Source: Prolixibacteraceae bacterium
GTDB taxonomy: Bacteria; Bacteroidota; Bacteroidia; Bacteroidales; Prolixibacteraceae
Assembly (NCBI GenBank): GCA_025210775.1
Contig: JAOARB010000006.1
Span: 62,001 to 126,000, forward strand
Direction of reading: 5' to 3'
DNA length: 64,000 bases
Each line of letters opens with the position of its first letter. Within the stretch, counting starts at the first letter, position 1. A model generated the notes under the pieces. It did not search any database. It was not told the DNA's origin and saw nothing but the letters and a program-made list of their open reading frames with translations. Positions 18,605-27,674 of the stretch are shown here, in pieces. A program made the position numbers and the translations under genes.

Positions 18605-19348
18605 TTATCCACGTTGACGAACCACATCAAAAAGAAGTACTGCAGCAGCAGCAGAAACGTTCAATGACTGAATCTTTCCTTTTTGTGGAATAGCAATACG
18701 CTCATCTACTACTTTAAGAATACCTGGAGAAACTCCTTTATCCTCAGCACCCATAATAATACCTAGAGGCATCGTGAAATCACTTTCATAATAGAAACCT
18801 TGTGCTTTCTCTGAAGCCGCAATACATTTCACACCATATTGTTGTAGAGTAAAGATCGCATCACGCAAGTGCTTCACTTTACATAGAGGGATATTATGAA
18901 GAGCACCAGCAGAAGTCTTTACAGCCTCACCATTGATACGAGCCGAACCTGATTCAGGAACAATAATAGCATCCACCCCAGCAATCTCAGCAGAACGAGC
19001 AATAGCACCAAAGTTACGTACATCCGACACTCTATCTAACAATAGAAATAGCGGAGTATATCCTTCTTGGTTCATCTTTTCTGCTACCAACATCTCAAAG
19101 TCAGCATAGTCAATAGGTGAAAGATAAGCAATCGCTCCTTGGTGATTATTTTTAGTCACACGTTGCAATCTCTCAGAAGGCACCATTTGGAAATTAATCT
19201 CCTTCTCTCTAATCAGAGCAAAAAGCTCTTTATATAATTCCCCGTTACTATCTTTCTTTAGTAATATTTTGTCAATCGTTTTTCCTGAATGGATTGCTTC
19301 CATCACGGCACGTATACCGTAGATATAATCATTTGATTGCTGACTCAT
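18605..19348 (-). CDS. rlmB: 23S rRNA 2'-O-ribose methyltransferase RlmB (SpoU family)
   Basis: A 247-residue SPOUT-class methyltransferase. The N-terminal substrate-binding domain (YIYGIRAVMEAIHSGKTIDKIL) spans about 1-85. The knotted catalytic domain has LLDRVSDVRNFGAIARSAE (about 103-121), MGAEDKGVSPGIL (about 200-212) and IPQKGKIQSLNVSAAAAVLLF (about 219-239), the three SpoU motifs. By family it methylates G2251 of 23S rRNA in the peptidyl-transferase P loop. It follows the ABC-F gene by 41 bases on the same strand, so both may share the ABC-F promoter. Confidence 0.93.
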   Translation of the reverse strand: MSQQSNDYIYGIRAVMEAIHSGKTIDKILLKKDSNGELYKELFALIREKEINFQMVPSERLQRVTKNNHQGAIAYLSPIDYADFEMLVAEKMNQEGYTPLFLLLDRVSDVRNFGAIARSAEIAGVDAIIVPESGSARINGEAVKTSAGALHNIPLCKVKHLRDAIFTLQQYGVKCIAASEKAQGFYYESDFTMPLGIIMGAEDKGVSPGILKVVDERIAIPQKGKIQSLNVSAAAAVLLFDVVRQRG

Positions 19349-19389
19349 CTCTTAATGCTTTTATTTATTTTTCTTTAATTTCTTTCTAT

Positions 19390-21351
19390 CTACCAAGTTT
19401 TCAGAATCTTCACCTCTTCAAGTTCTTCCGAAACCTCTTCCCATTTCTCCATCATTGATTCCAACGAACGCTTCACCTCTTCATATTTAGCAAAGAAATC
19501 CATATCTGCTCCTTTAGAAGGGTCTGCTTCCATCTCAGCATCAAGTTCAACAATTTGAGCTTCATATTTCTCAATGTTATTCTCCACCTCAGAAAGGGTA
19601 CGTTCAGCTTTCGAGATCTTTTTATTGATCTCTTTTTTCTCTTCATAGCTTAACTCTTCAGAATTTGAAGATTCGCTAATCTCTTCCTTTGCTTGTGCTT
19701 TTGCATTATTAGAAGAAGAACGTAAAGAGATCGTCTCTTGTTCAAGTTCTTTTTGACGACATGCAAGATAACCATAGATCCCATCATTATGGGTTCTTAG
19801 TTTTTTATCTCTAAATTCAATCACATCATCTACCAATCCATCCAAGAACTCACGGTCATGGGAAACGACAATCACACTACCATCGAAATCACGTATGGCC
19901 TGTTTCAATAGTTCTTTAGATGAGATATCCAAGTGGTTGGTAGGCTCATCGAGGATAAGCAAGTTCACTGGCTCCAACAACAGTTTAATCATTGCCAGAC
20001 GAGAACGTTCTCCTCCAGATAGTACTTTTACTTTCTTCTCAACATCTTCACCACTGAACATAAAGGCACCTAAGATATCTCTCACTTTGGTACGCATATC
20101 TCCAACAGCAATATTGTCAATAGTTTCAAAAACGGTCAATGACTCATCCAAAAGAGAAGCTTGGTTCTGTGCAAAATATCCAATCTTAACATTATGCCCA
20201 AGTTTCACCTGTCCATCGTAAGAGATCTCTTGCATGATCATCTTCACCATGGTCGATTTACCCTCACCATTTTTTCCAACGAAAGCCACTTTCTTTCCTC
20301 TCTCCATTTCAAAATCAACCTTATCCAAGACAAGGTGATCGTAAGTCTTAGAGGCTTGAATAGCATCCACCACAATCGTTCCAGAACGAGGTGCTGGTGG
20401 AAATTTTATATTTAACTTACGATTATCGGTAACATCCAATTCAATACGTTCCACCTTCTCCAACTGCTTAATACGAGATTGAACCTGTACAGCCTTGGTT
20501 GCTTTATAGCGGAAACGTTCAATAAAATCTTCCGTTTCTTTAATCATCTTTTGCTGATTCTCATAAGCCGCCTCTAGCTGTTGGCGTCTCTCTTGACGTT
20601 GAATCAAATAGTTGGTATAATTGGCCTTATAGTCATAAGTCTTACCCAAACTAATTTCAATAGTTCTATTGGTAATGTTATCTAAGAAAGCCCTATCGTG
20701 AGAAACCAAGACCACCGAACCATGATAATCTTTAAGGAAATTCTCTAACCACTGTATCGACTCAATATCTAAGTGGTTGGTAGGCTCATCGAGTAAGAAG
20801 ACATCAGGCTTTCTTAACAAGATCTTTGCCAACTCAATACGCATACGCCATCCTCCAGAGAACTCAGAAGTCAAACGATTAAAATCGGAACGCTTAAATC
20901 CAAGCCCTATCAACGTCTGCTCAATAGAAGCCATATAGTTACCCGCACCAACTATCTGTAAACGGTCGGTCATCTCAGTAACGCGTTGAATAAGCTTCAT
21001 ATAGCTTTCTGAATCATAATCTTCGCGAGTAGCAAGCTCTTGATTTAACTTCTCTAGTGCTTTCTCTAGATTTAGAATCTCTTCGAAAGCAGATTCAGCC
21101 TCTTCTAACACCGTACGATGATCGTTGACCATCATATGCTGAGGCAAATATCCTACGGTCACTCCCTTCGGACAAATAACATCACCAGATGAAGCTTCTT
21201 GTATTCCTGCAAAAACTTTCAACATGGTAGATTTACCAGCTCCATTACGACCTGTTAAACCTATTCGATCTTTAGGATTGATCTTAAAAGAGATATTTTT
21301 AAATAAATCAAAACCACCAAAGCTGACGGTCAGCTGCTCTACTGAAATCAT
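19390..21351 (-). CDS. ABC-F family ATPase (Uup/YdiF-like ribosome-associated)
   Basis: A 653-residue soluble twin-ATPase without membrane segments. First ABC: Walker A GRNGAGKST (about 35-43), signature SGGWRMRIELAKILL, Walker B FLLDEPTNHLD. The inter-domain P-site linker spans about 240-310. Second ABC: GKNGEGKST (about 356), LSGGERSRLAM, LILDEPTNHLD. The C-terminus is an acidic coiled coil (about 540-650; KAERTLSEVENNIEKYEAQ). ABC-F proteins act on the ribosome in translation or antibiotic protection. The coiled-coil tail favours the Uup/YdiF group. There is no evidence for a resistance role. Confidence 0.9.
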   Translation of the reverse strand: MISVEQLTVSFGGFDLFKNISFKINPKDRIGLTGRNGAGKSTMLKVFAGIQEASSGDVICPKGVTVGYLPQHMMVNDHRTVLEEAESAFEEILNLEKALEKLNQELATREDYDSESYMKLIQRVTEMTDRLQIVGAGNYMASIEQTLIGLGFKRSDFNRLTSEFSGGWRMRIELAKILLRKPDVFLLDEPTNHLDIESIQWLENFLKDYHGSVVLVSHDRAFLDNITNRTIEISLGKTYDYKANYTNYLIQRQERRQQLEAAYENQQKMIKETEDFIERFRYKATKAVQVQSRIKQLEKVERIELDVTDNRKLNIKFPPAPRSGTIVVDAIQASKTYDHLVLDKVDFEMERGKKVAFVGKNGEGKSTMVKMIMQEISYDGQVKLGHNVKIGYFAQNQASLLDESLTVFETIDNIAVGDMRTKVRDILGAFMFSGEDVEKKVKVLSGGERSRLAMIKLLLEPVNLLILDEPTNHLDISSKELLKQAIRDFDGSVIVVSHDREFLDGLVDDVIEFRDKKLRTHNDGIYGYLACRQKELEQETISLRSSSNNAKAQAKEEISESSNSEELSYEEKKEINKKISKAERTLSEVENNIEKYEAQIVELDAEMEADPSKGADMDFFAKYEEVKRSLESMMEKWEEVSEELEEVKILKTW

Positions 21352-21381
21352 TAAACTATATTTTGGATTATTCTAAGGTCG

Positions 21382-21389
21382 CAAAGATA
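21382..21389 (-). promoter_or_regulatory. -7 promoter box of the ABC-F gene
   Basis: TATCTTTG followed by CG on the minus strand, an exact TAnnTTTG match about 31 bases before the start codon. No clear -33 TTG. Confidence 0.5.
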
Positions 21390-21571
21390 ACACATTTAAC
21401 CGCTCTTAAAACCTTAAAACTAGATTATCTCAACAATAAACCATATGTAGCATAAGACACTACAAAAGAGAAGAACAAATAAAATAATCATTCAAGATCT
21501 TTTTTATTCGTTATATTTTTATTCTTTTTATGATGCTCTTAGCGCAAACGTACGAATTATTAAAACACGCA

Positions 21572-22297
21572 ATGAAAAAGAACACTAGAGGTAAATGGAT
21601 TATGATTTCCCTAACCATCCTCCTTTCCACCCTTACTATCAACAGTTTAAAAGCCATTGAAACAAAGACTCATTTTAGAACCTACTATTTTGTTTCGCAT
21701 TCACTATCTCCTAAATGGAAATACTCAGGGGCACTAGGTTATCACTTTGAGCCAAACAACCACCATTGGAATCGTATAGAAGTACGTAATGCCATAGATT
21801 TTCGTCCCAATAATACCATCACCATATTTGGCGGAGCAAGATGTAATTATGTGCGTAAATATAAAAAGAACTATCAGTTTGAATTTCGCCCATACCAAGG
21901 AATATCGGCAAAATGGCCATGCATCAACCATATCAAACTCGTTAACCGTTTTATGATCGAAGAGCGATTCACTCACGATTTTACGGGAGAAAACAATCTT
22001 CTAACCCAAGGTCGCTTTCGCTATCGATTAGACACAAAAATACCCATTAGTGACAACACATTAGATTCACAAACCCTCTATCTTCGTCCGATGTTTGAGA
22101 CCTATCTGTCGTTCGGTGAAAATATCGAAGCGGCTTTTATCTCTCAAAATAAATATACCGTAGCACCAGGATATATTCTTTCTAATAAATTCACACTCGA
22201 ATTTCGCTATGAAATCATCAAAGGAAAATCTCCGGTGTACCATACCACCAACAAAACGACCAATCTTTTCAGATTACAGTTGACACAAAAAATATAA
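21572..22297 (+). CDS. DUF2490 outer-membrane-like protein
   Basis: About 241 residues from ATG at 21572, which puts a proper signal peptide first (MKKNTRGKWIMISLTILLS...LKAIE); the upstream ATG at 21530 would add 14 non-signal residues. The mature protein is rich in aromatic beta strands (FRTYYFVSHSLSPKWKYSGALGY; NHHWNRIEVRNAIDFRPN; YQFEFRPYQGIS), the pattern of the DUF2490 family, predicted to be a small outer-membrane beta barrel. Function unknown. It stands alone, with a terminator downstream. Confidence 0.72.
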   Translation: MKKNTRGKWIMISLTILLSTLTINSLKAIETKTHFRTYYFVSHSLSPKWKYSGALGYHFEPNNHHWNRIEVRNAIDFRPNNTITIFGGARCNYVRKYKKNYQFEFRPYQGISAKWPCINHIKLVNRFMIEERFTHDFTGENNLLTQGRFRYRLDTKIPISDNTLDSQTLYLRPMFETYLSFGENIEAAFISQNKYTVAPGYILSNKFTLEFRYEIIKGKSPVYHTTNKTTNLFRLQLTQKI

Positions 22298-22324
22298 CAA
22301 TCTAATATTTCAAAGAACAAAAAT

Positions 22325-22369
22325 CAAGGAGTGTACAAAAGGCCCTAATCCTTTTTACACTCCTTGTTT
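22325..22369 (+). terminator. Rho-independent terminator after the DUF2490 gene
   Basis: Long stem CAAGGAGTGTA...AAAAGG (22325-22342) pairing with CCTTTT...TACACTCCTTG (22350-22366) around a short loop, then TTT. Confidence 0.85.
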
Positions 22370-22709
22370 CGTTTATCAATCAACCGCTTCAACAACGTAT
22401 AGGCTCTCCACTAAAGAGAACCTTCCAAAGCCATAGAACACAAATTCTGTAACTTCGCTTATAATCTATTTGAATCAAAAACCAGATCCATAATTTAAAT
22501 CACTTTCCGAAATACTATCCCCCAAAACACCTCTAACGTCAAAATAATCTTTTCTATTTCAGGGGGCTCTAGCAAACATAAGAACAGAAATCAACTTCAT
22601 AAATAGAGTCAAAAAGGTAATTAAATACTGTCTCAAACCCACCTCAAAAAGTGAAGAAAAAACACCCTCTTGACAACGACCAAACAGTACATCGTTTTAT
22701 TATATTTTA

Positions 22710-22819
22710 ACTACAACTTCACTACAAGTTCATATCAAGTTCATATCAACTTCATATTAAGTTCATTTATACGTTATGTCAACTTTACTTACAAATGAAG
22801 TTGATATGAACTTGATATG
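22710..22819. repeat. 11-bp tandem repeat (five units) plus inverted copies
   Basis: Five head-to-tail 11-bp units: ACTACAACTTC (22710), ACTACAAGTTC (22721), ATATCAAGTTC (22732), ATATCAACTTC (22743) and ATATTAAGTTC (22754). After a 30-base spacer the complement of two units follows: ATGAAGTTGAT (22795) and ATGAACTTGAT (22806). The stretch 22731-22755 is an exact 25-bp inverted copy of 22795-22819, so a long hairpin or cruciform is possible. It lies outside any gene. Confidence 0.9.
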
Positions 22820-23287
22820 GTGTTATAATGTGAACTGTATAAACATGAAATGGGCTTGACATTAGCTTAAGATTAAGGTATATACTATTTGGTATAGATA
22901 ATATATTTATCGGACAGTAAGTTTCAGATAATCACCGAGTCGCATACTATCGATTTTTAACGCATTACCGAGACTTTTGTCCTGTCTTGCTAATCTTATT
23001 TCTTTAGATATGACTCTTCATATTAGAACGATAAAAAACAAGCATTAAGTAAACAGGAACGTCTCGCCTATTGAAATAATAAATGACCATGCCGTATACA
23101 GATCTATAAAGAATATTTGTAAAGATCATGTCGCAGAATAAAACAGTCCTCCCAAACGATGAAACAAAGACTCATACGACACCTGTATATCAACAAGATA
23201 AGATCGATAGATCCTTTTCAAAAATTCACTCTTTCTTATATCTATTCTCAATAAATAGATTTACTTATTTTTTCGACTCATATCGTA

Positions 23288-23316
23288 TTGAGAAGTAGAC
23301 AGATTGCTTATATTTG
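23288..23316 (+). promoter_or_regulatory. Bacteroidota-type promoter of rlmD
   Basis: TTG at 23288-23290, 18 bases, TATATTTG at 23309-23316 followed by C. Transcription should start near 23323, upstream of the TTG start at 23343. Confidence 0.65.
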
Positions 23317-23342
23317 CGGATCTAATTTATAAGTTTTACGTT

Positions 23343-24752
23343 TTGGGTAGAAGTAGAAGAAAAAAACCGTTTTACGAGAAAGTTCGTATCACCGATGTCG
23401 GTGCTGAAGGAAAGGCTATTGCCAAAATTGATGACATGGTAGTGTTTACTACACATGTAGTTCCTGGTGATTTAGTAGACCTTCAAGTCGTAAAAAAAAG
23501 GAAAAGATACCAAGAAGCAAGGGTAACCAAAGTACACGAATATTCTGAAGATAGACAAGAAGCATTCTGTGAACACTTCGGTACTTGTGGTGGTTGTAAA
23601 TGGCAGTTCCTTCCTTATGAGAAGCAACTATTTTACAAACAAAAACAAGTAGAGGATCAGCTCCACCGCCTTGGCAAAGTAGCACTTCCTGAAATCGAAC
23701 CAATATTAGGATCAGAAAAGACCACATTCTATAGAAATAAACTAGAGTTTACCTTCTCAAACAAAAGATGGTTGACTTTCGAAGAGGTAGAATCAGAAAA
23801 AGAGTTTGATCATTTGAATGCTCTAGGATTCCATATCCCAGGAATGTTCGATAAGATTATCGATATCGATAAATGTTGGTTACAACCAGAACCATCTAAT
23901 GAGATACGTAACGAGATTCGTCGTTATGCATTGGAGAATGGTCTAACGTTCTTTGATCTAAGAAATCAAGTAGGATTTCTTCGTACATTGATTGTTCGTA
24001 CTGCCTCAACAGGTGAAAATATGATCATTGTTTCTTTCTTCCACGAAGATAAAGAAGCAAGAGAAGCATTGTTATCTCACCTAGCAGAGAAATTCCCTCA
24101 AATCACTTCTTTGATGTATGTAATCAACTCTAAAGCCAACGACACCATTACAGATCAAGAGATCAAGGTGTTCAAAGGTGAAGATCATATCTTCGAAGAG
24201 ATGGAAGGAATTAAGTTTAAAATTGGTCCTAAGTCGTTCTATCAAACCAATTCAGAACAAGCTTATGAATTGTATAAAGTAACACGTGATTTCGCTCAGT
24301 TGACTGGGGAAGAGAATGTATATGACTTATATACAGGAACAGGAACCATTGCTAACTTTGTGGCAAAGAAAGCGAAACAAGTGGTAGGTATCGAATATGT
24401 ACCTGCAGCGATTGAGGATGCAAAAGTAAACTCAAATAACAATAACATTGAAAACGCTACTTTCTATGCTGGCGACATGAAAGACATCCTTAATGATGCT
24501 TTTGTTGAAGAACATGGAAAACCGGATGTGATCATCACTGACCCTCCAAGAGCAGGAATGCACGAGGATGTGATCAATGTTATTCTTAATGCAGAACCTC
24601 AACGTATTGTTTATGTAAGCTGTAACCCAGCAACACAAGCAAGAGACTTATCTCTATTGGATGCCAAATATAAAGTGGTTAGAGTAAAACCAGTAGATAT
24701 GTTCCCTCATACACACCATGTGGAGAATGTAGTACTTTTGGAAAAGAAATAA
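23343..24752 (+). CDS. rlmD: 23S rRNA (uracil-C5)-methyltransferase, RlmD/TrmA family
   Basis: An RNA m5U methyltransferase of about 469 residues. A TRAM domain lies near the N-terminus (FYEKVRITDVGAEGKAIAKI...). The Fe-S cluster ligands CEHFGTCGGCKW and a fourth Cys in DKCWLQ follow. The Rossmann core has LYTGTGTIANFVA; DPPRAGMHEDV and YVSCNPATQARDL carry the catalytic Cys. I chose TTG at 23343 (LGRSRRKKPFYEK) because the earlier in-frame TTG at 23304 lies inside or before the promoter -7 box. By family it modifies U1939 of 23S rRNA, although TrmA-like paralogues can have other targets. Confidence 0.9.
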   Translation: MGRSRRKKPFYEKVRITDVGAEGKAIAKIDDMVVFTTHVVPGDLVDLQVVKKRKRYQEARVTKVHEYSEDRQEAFCEHFGTCGGCKWQFLPYEKQLFYKQKQVEDQLHRLGKVALPEIEPILGSEKTTFYRNKLEFTFSNKRWLTFEEVESEKEFDHLNALGFHIPGMFDKIIDIDKCWLQPEPSNEIRNEIRRYALENGLTFFDLRNQVGFLRTLIVRTASTGENMIIVSFFHEDKEAREALLSHLAEKFPQITSLMYVINSKANDTITDQEIKVFKGEDHIFEEMEGIKFKIGPKSFYQTNSEQAYELYKVTRDFAQLTGEENVYDLYTGTGTIANFVAKKAKQVVGIEYVPAAIEDAKVNSNNNNIENATFYAGDMKDILNDAFVEEHGKPDVIITDPPRAGMHEDVINVILNAEPQRIVYVSCNPATQARDLSLLDAKYKVVRVKPVDMFPHTHHVENVVLLEKK

Positions 24753-25090
24753 ATCTTACCAGATAAAAATTAAAAGAAGCCTGAATAGAATCTATTCAGG
24801 CTTCTTCTATTATAATACTACAGGATATGACATTGCAAACATATTTGTCAAGAATAAAGAAAGTATTATAATCCACTAAATTAAAGTGAAAGAAAAACTT
24901 CTATAGAAAACATAATACAATAAGCATAGCTGGTCTTTAACTGGGATAATATGTAAAGAAATATTTAAATAGATTGTAAGAAGCGAAGAAATGAGTAAAA
25001 AGATCATTTATTTTTTTATGTAAACACTTTCTATTTTATTATTTTAGCAACACTAGAGGAATTTCCAATATTTTATTTCAGTATAACTAC
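24753..25090. other. Intergenic region before pncB
   Basis: Contains the rlmD terminator at its start. The rest is AT-rich and shows no ORF or repeat. A TATTTTAG box near 25034 is one base off TAnnTTTG and could serve pncB. Confidence 0.45.
24774..24810 (+). terminator. Terminator after rlmD
   Basis: Perfect 14-bp stem (AAGAAGCCTGAATA at 24774-24787 with 24793-24806) and 5-base loop. The T-run after it is weak (CTATTAT). Confidence 0.75.
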
Positions 25091-26494
25091 ATGAAAAATT
25101 ACGGGCTATATACCGACTTCTATGAGATCACCATGTCTCAAGCTTTCTTTCTTTCAGGGAAAGGGAATGATCAAACTTCATTCGATTATTTCTATCGAAC
25201 GAACCCTTATGGTGGAGGTTTCTTGGTATTTGCAGGCTTAAGCGATGCAATAGAAATGATTAAAGATTTCTCTTTTTCGGAAGAGGATCTCACTTTTTTA
25301 TCTAAAAATGGAGTAGATGCACGATTTATCGAGTACTTACGTGATTTCCGATTTAAAGGGAACATCTATTCTGCCAAAGAGGGAGAGATTGTATTTCCAC
25401 GAGTACCGATCCTTAGGGTTGAAGGTAACATCATTGAATGCCAATTAATCGAGACCTTACTTCTAAATATTTTAAACTACGAGTCGCTTATTGCAAGCAA
25501 GACTTTCCGTATTGTACAAGCAGCAAAAGGACGTTCTGTTGTAGATTTTGGACTAAGACGTGCCCACGGCACTGGAGCAGTGCAAGCAAGTAAGGCCTCC
25601 ATCATTGGTGGAGCTATTGCTACTTCTAATGTATATGCAGCACGCAAATACGATCTTCCTGTTTCAGGGACAATGGCACACAGTTGGGTACAAAGTTTTA
25701 AGAACGAATATGATGCATTTAAAACATTCTCTGATATTCATCCAGACAATTGTATCGTACTAGTAGATACATACAACACATTAGAGAGTGGTGTTCCTAA
25801 TGCCATCAAATTGGCTAACGAACTAAAAAAAGAAGGTCGTAAGGTAAAAGGAATTCGTTTAGACAGTGGCGACCTATCTTATTTAAGTCGTAAAGCACGT
25901 AAGATGTTAGATGATGCTGGATTCCCAGACATCATGATTACGGCATCCAACCAACTTAACGAACATGTGATCAAGAGTTTGTTAGAGCAAGATGCTGAGA
26001 TTGATGCTTTTGGTGTAGGAACAGAGATGATCACAGGAAAGCCTGATGCCTCGTTAGATGGTGTATATAAGTTGGCTGAATGTGATGGGATACCAAGAAT
26101 GAAGATTTCTGAGAATGTAGAGAAAGTAACGCTTCCTGGAGCCAAGAAAGTGGTACGCTATTTTGATAAAGAAGGGATGTTTTACAGAGATGCCATTGTA
26201 AAGAAAGATGAAAAAGTAGAAGAGATCACAGAAGTCTTCCATCCATCTGTAAATTACAAAAAAACCAATATCGAGGGTTGTAAACACGAAGAGTTACAAC
26301 AACAAATAATGAAGAATGGAGAGGTCATCTGCCGTCTTCCTTCAGCACAAGAAGCCCACTGTTATTTAATTGAAAGAGCCCAACAATTGGCTCCAGAGCA
26401 TTATAGGTTTATTAGTCCCCACATATACAAAGTAGGGTTATCTGAAGCTTTAAAGGAAGAGCGAGATAATTTCTTAAACAACTTATCTTCTTAA
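25091..26494 (+). CDS. pncB: Nicotinate phosphoribosyltransferase
   Basis: Entry enzyme of the Preiss-Handler NAD salvage route: nicotinate + PRPP to nicotinate mononucleotide. At 467 residues it has the N-terminal motif LYTDFYEITMSQAFF, the substrate strand RRAHGTGA, GTMAHSWVQSF with the His that is phosphorylated in this family, VDTYNTLESGVPNAIKL, and the ribose-phosphate part GIRLDSGDLSYLS (about 255-267). A second NAD salvage entry (pnuC with the kinase) lies 10 kb away. The following PLP-fold gene starts 12 bases after the stop and is probably co-transcribed. Confidence 0.93.
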   Translation: MKNYGLYTDFYEITMSQAFFLSGKGNDQTSFDYFYRTNPYGGGFLVFAGLSDAIEMIKDFSFSEEDLTFLSKNGVDARFIEYLRDFRFKGNIYSAKEGEIVFPRVPILRVEGNIIECQLIETLLLNILNYESLIASKTFRIVQAAKGRSVVDFGLRRAHGTGAVQASKASIIGGAIATSNVYAARKYDLPVSGTMAHSWVQSFKNEYDAFKTFSDIHPDNCIVLVDTYNTLESGVPNAIKLANELKKEGRKVKGIRLDSGDLSYLSRKARKMLDDAGFPDIMITASNQLNEHVIKSLLEQDAEIDAFGVGTEMITGKPDASLDGVYKLAECDGIPRMKISENVEKVTLPGAKKVVRYFDKEGMFYRDAIVKKDEKVEEITEVFHPSVNYKKTNIEGCKHEELQQQIMKNGEVICRLPSAQEAHCYLIERAQQLAPEHYRFISPHIYKVGLSEALKEERDNFLNNLSS

Positions 26495-26506
26495 GCCCCC
26501 AAAACC

Positions 26507-27610
26507 ATGAACAAAAGCCAATCAATTCTAATCATCAATAAAAACACATGCTGTCATAATATCCAAAAGATGGCAGAGAAATGCAAAAAGAATCATGTGT
26601 CATTACGTCCTCACGTAATGGCACATCATTCAGCACAAATTGCCGAATGGTACAAAGCATATGGTATAGACAAGATATCTGTCTCTTCTTTAGAAGCAGC
26701 AGAATATTTCTCTAACCATGGGTGGGAAGACATCACTGTTACCGTACCTATCAATATTCATAATGTAGATCTTTTAAATCGACTTAATGATAAGATTAAG
26801 ATCCAGATTGTTATTGAACACCTCTCAACTCTAAAAGCATTGGAAGATAAGATCAGCAAAGAGATATCTCTCTTCTTAAAGATTGATGTAGATGGGGAGA
26901 TATTAGGCATCTCAGCAGCCAATACCACCAAGATAGAGAAGATCATAAAATATCTTTCTACGAATAAAGACAAGTACCATTTTAAAGGGTTTATATCCCA
27001 CCCTTACCATACTTTCTTATGCAAGACACGACACGGAATAAACAATATTCATTACAATACAATACTACAGCTTAGAAGATTAAAGAACATGTTTCAATGC
27101 TATTTTCCAAACATTGAATTGGGCGTTGGAGATACCCTATCGGCGCTTATATGTAATGATTTTAGGAATATCGATGAACTACAACCCAGTGCCTTTATCT
27201 TTAACGATGCACTCACATGGAAATTAGGGGCATGTAAATTAGAAGATATCGCATTACGTATTCAAACATCGGTCATTGCGAAGAATAAGTCTCGTAATGA
27301 AATTGTCATCCAAGCCAATGAGAGTCATCTGACAAGAAACAGTTATATCAATGTAGATGGAAAGCCTCTTTATGGTAGAATAATTAAAAAAGATAACGAT
27401 AAAGACGTTCTTCTAAGTGAACTCAACTACATACATAAGGTATCGTTGACCCATGCTACCATAAAAGTGACCCCATCGGAATTCTTTAAGATCCAAAGAG
27501 GGGATATCATTGAGGTCGTTCCAGTTAAAGCACCTGCAACATTCAATAGTTGTCAATGGGCGATAACAGAAGAGGGAGAAATTATTCGTAGTATGTTACA
27601 AATAGGATAA
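26507..27610 (+). CDS. D-threonine aldolase/DSD1-like PLP-fold protein lacking the PLP lysine
   Basis: A 367-residue protein with the alanine-racemase-like TIM-barrel followed by a beta domain, as in D-threonine aldolase and metal-dependent D-serine dehydratase. The family hallmark RPHxKTHK reads RPHVMAHH here (residues 35-41), so the Schiff-base Lys is Met38. At the C-terminus the metal-binding NHxC of the family PNHxCPTVN appears as VKAP in PVKAPATFN (about 339-347), so both ligands are lost. The rest of the fold is intact with no frameshift, which suggests a retained non-PLP or altered function. It is 12 bases after pncB; no link to NAD is known to me. Confidence 0.75.
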   Translation: MNKSQSILIINKNTCCHNIQKMAEKCKKNHVSLRPHVMAHHSAQIAEWYKAYGIDKISVSSLEAAEYFSNHGWEDITVTVPINIHNVDLLNRLNDKIKIQIVIEHLSTLKALEDKISKEISLFLKIDVDGEILGISAANTTKIEKIIKYLSTNKDKYHFKGFISHPYHTFLCKTRHGINNIHYNTILQLRRLKNMFQCYFPNIELGVGDTLSALICNDFRNIDELQPSAFIFNDALTWKLGACKLEDIALRIQTSVIAKNKSRNEIVIQANESHLTRNSYINVDGKPLYGRIIKKDNDKDVLLSELNYIHKVSLTHATIKVTPSEFFKIQRGDIIEVVPVKAPATFNSCQWAITEEGEIIRSMLQIG

Positions 27611-27616
27611 CTATAG

Positions 27617-27666
27617 TAAATAGTTATTGCCTTAACTATCATTACAGAAAAGACAATAACTATTTA
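27617..27666. terminator. Inverted repeat between convergent genes, possible bidirectional terminator
   Basis: TAAATAGTTATTG (27617-27629) is exactly complementary to 27654-27666, with a 24-base loop. It fills the 64-base gap between two convergent genes. The lack of T-runs makes intrinsic termination uncertain. Confidence 0.55.
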
Positions 27667-27674
27667 GAGGCTAT

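Larger units (their letters stand above)
22298..23342. other. One-kilobase gene-free region with a terminator, an 11-bp repeat element and the rlmD promoter
   Basis: Holds the DUF2490 terminator (22325-22369), a tandem/inverted 11-bp repeat element (22710-22819) and the rlmD promoter (23288-23316). Between 22820 and 23280 I see no ORF of size, no tRNA-like structure and no transposase remnant. Confidence 0.6.

Noticed and set aside
22710..22819. The 11-bp unit array as a CRISPR array
   Set aside because: Units are contiguous without spacers and far shorter than CRISPR repeats; no cas gene is in the window.
22820..23280. Remnant of an insertion sequence or degraded gene
   Set aside because: No transposase-like reading frame, terminal repeats or target duplication could be seen.
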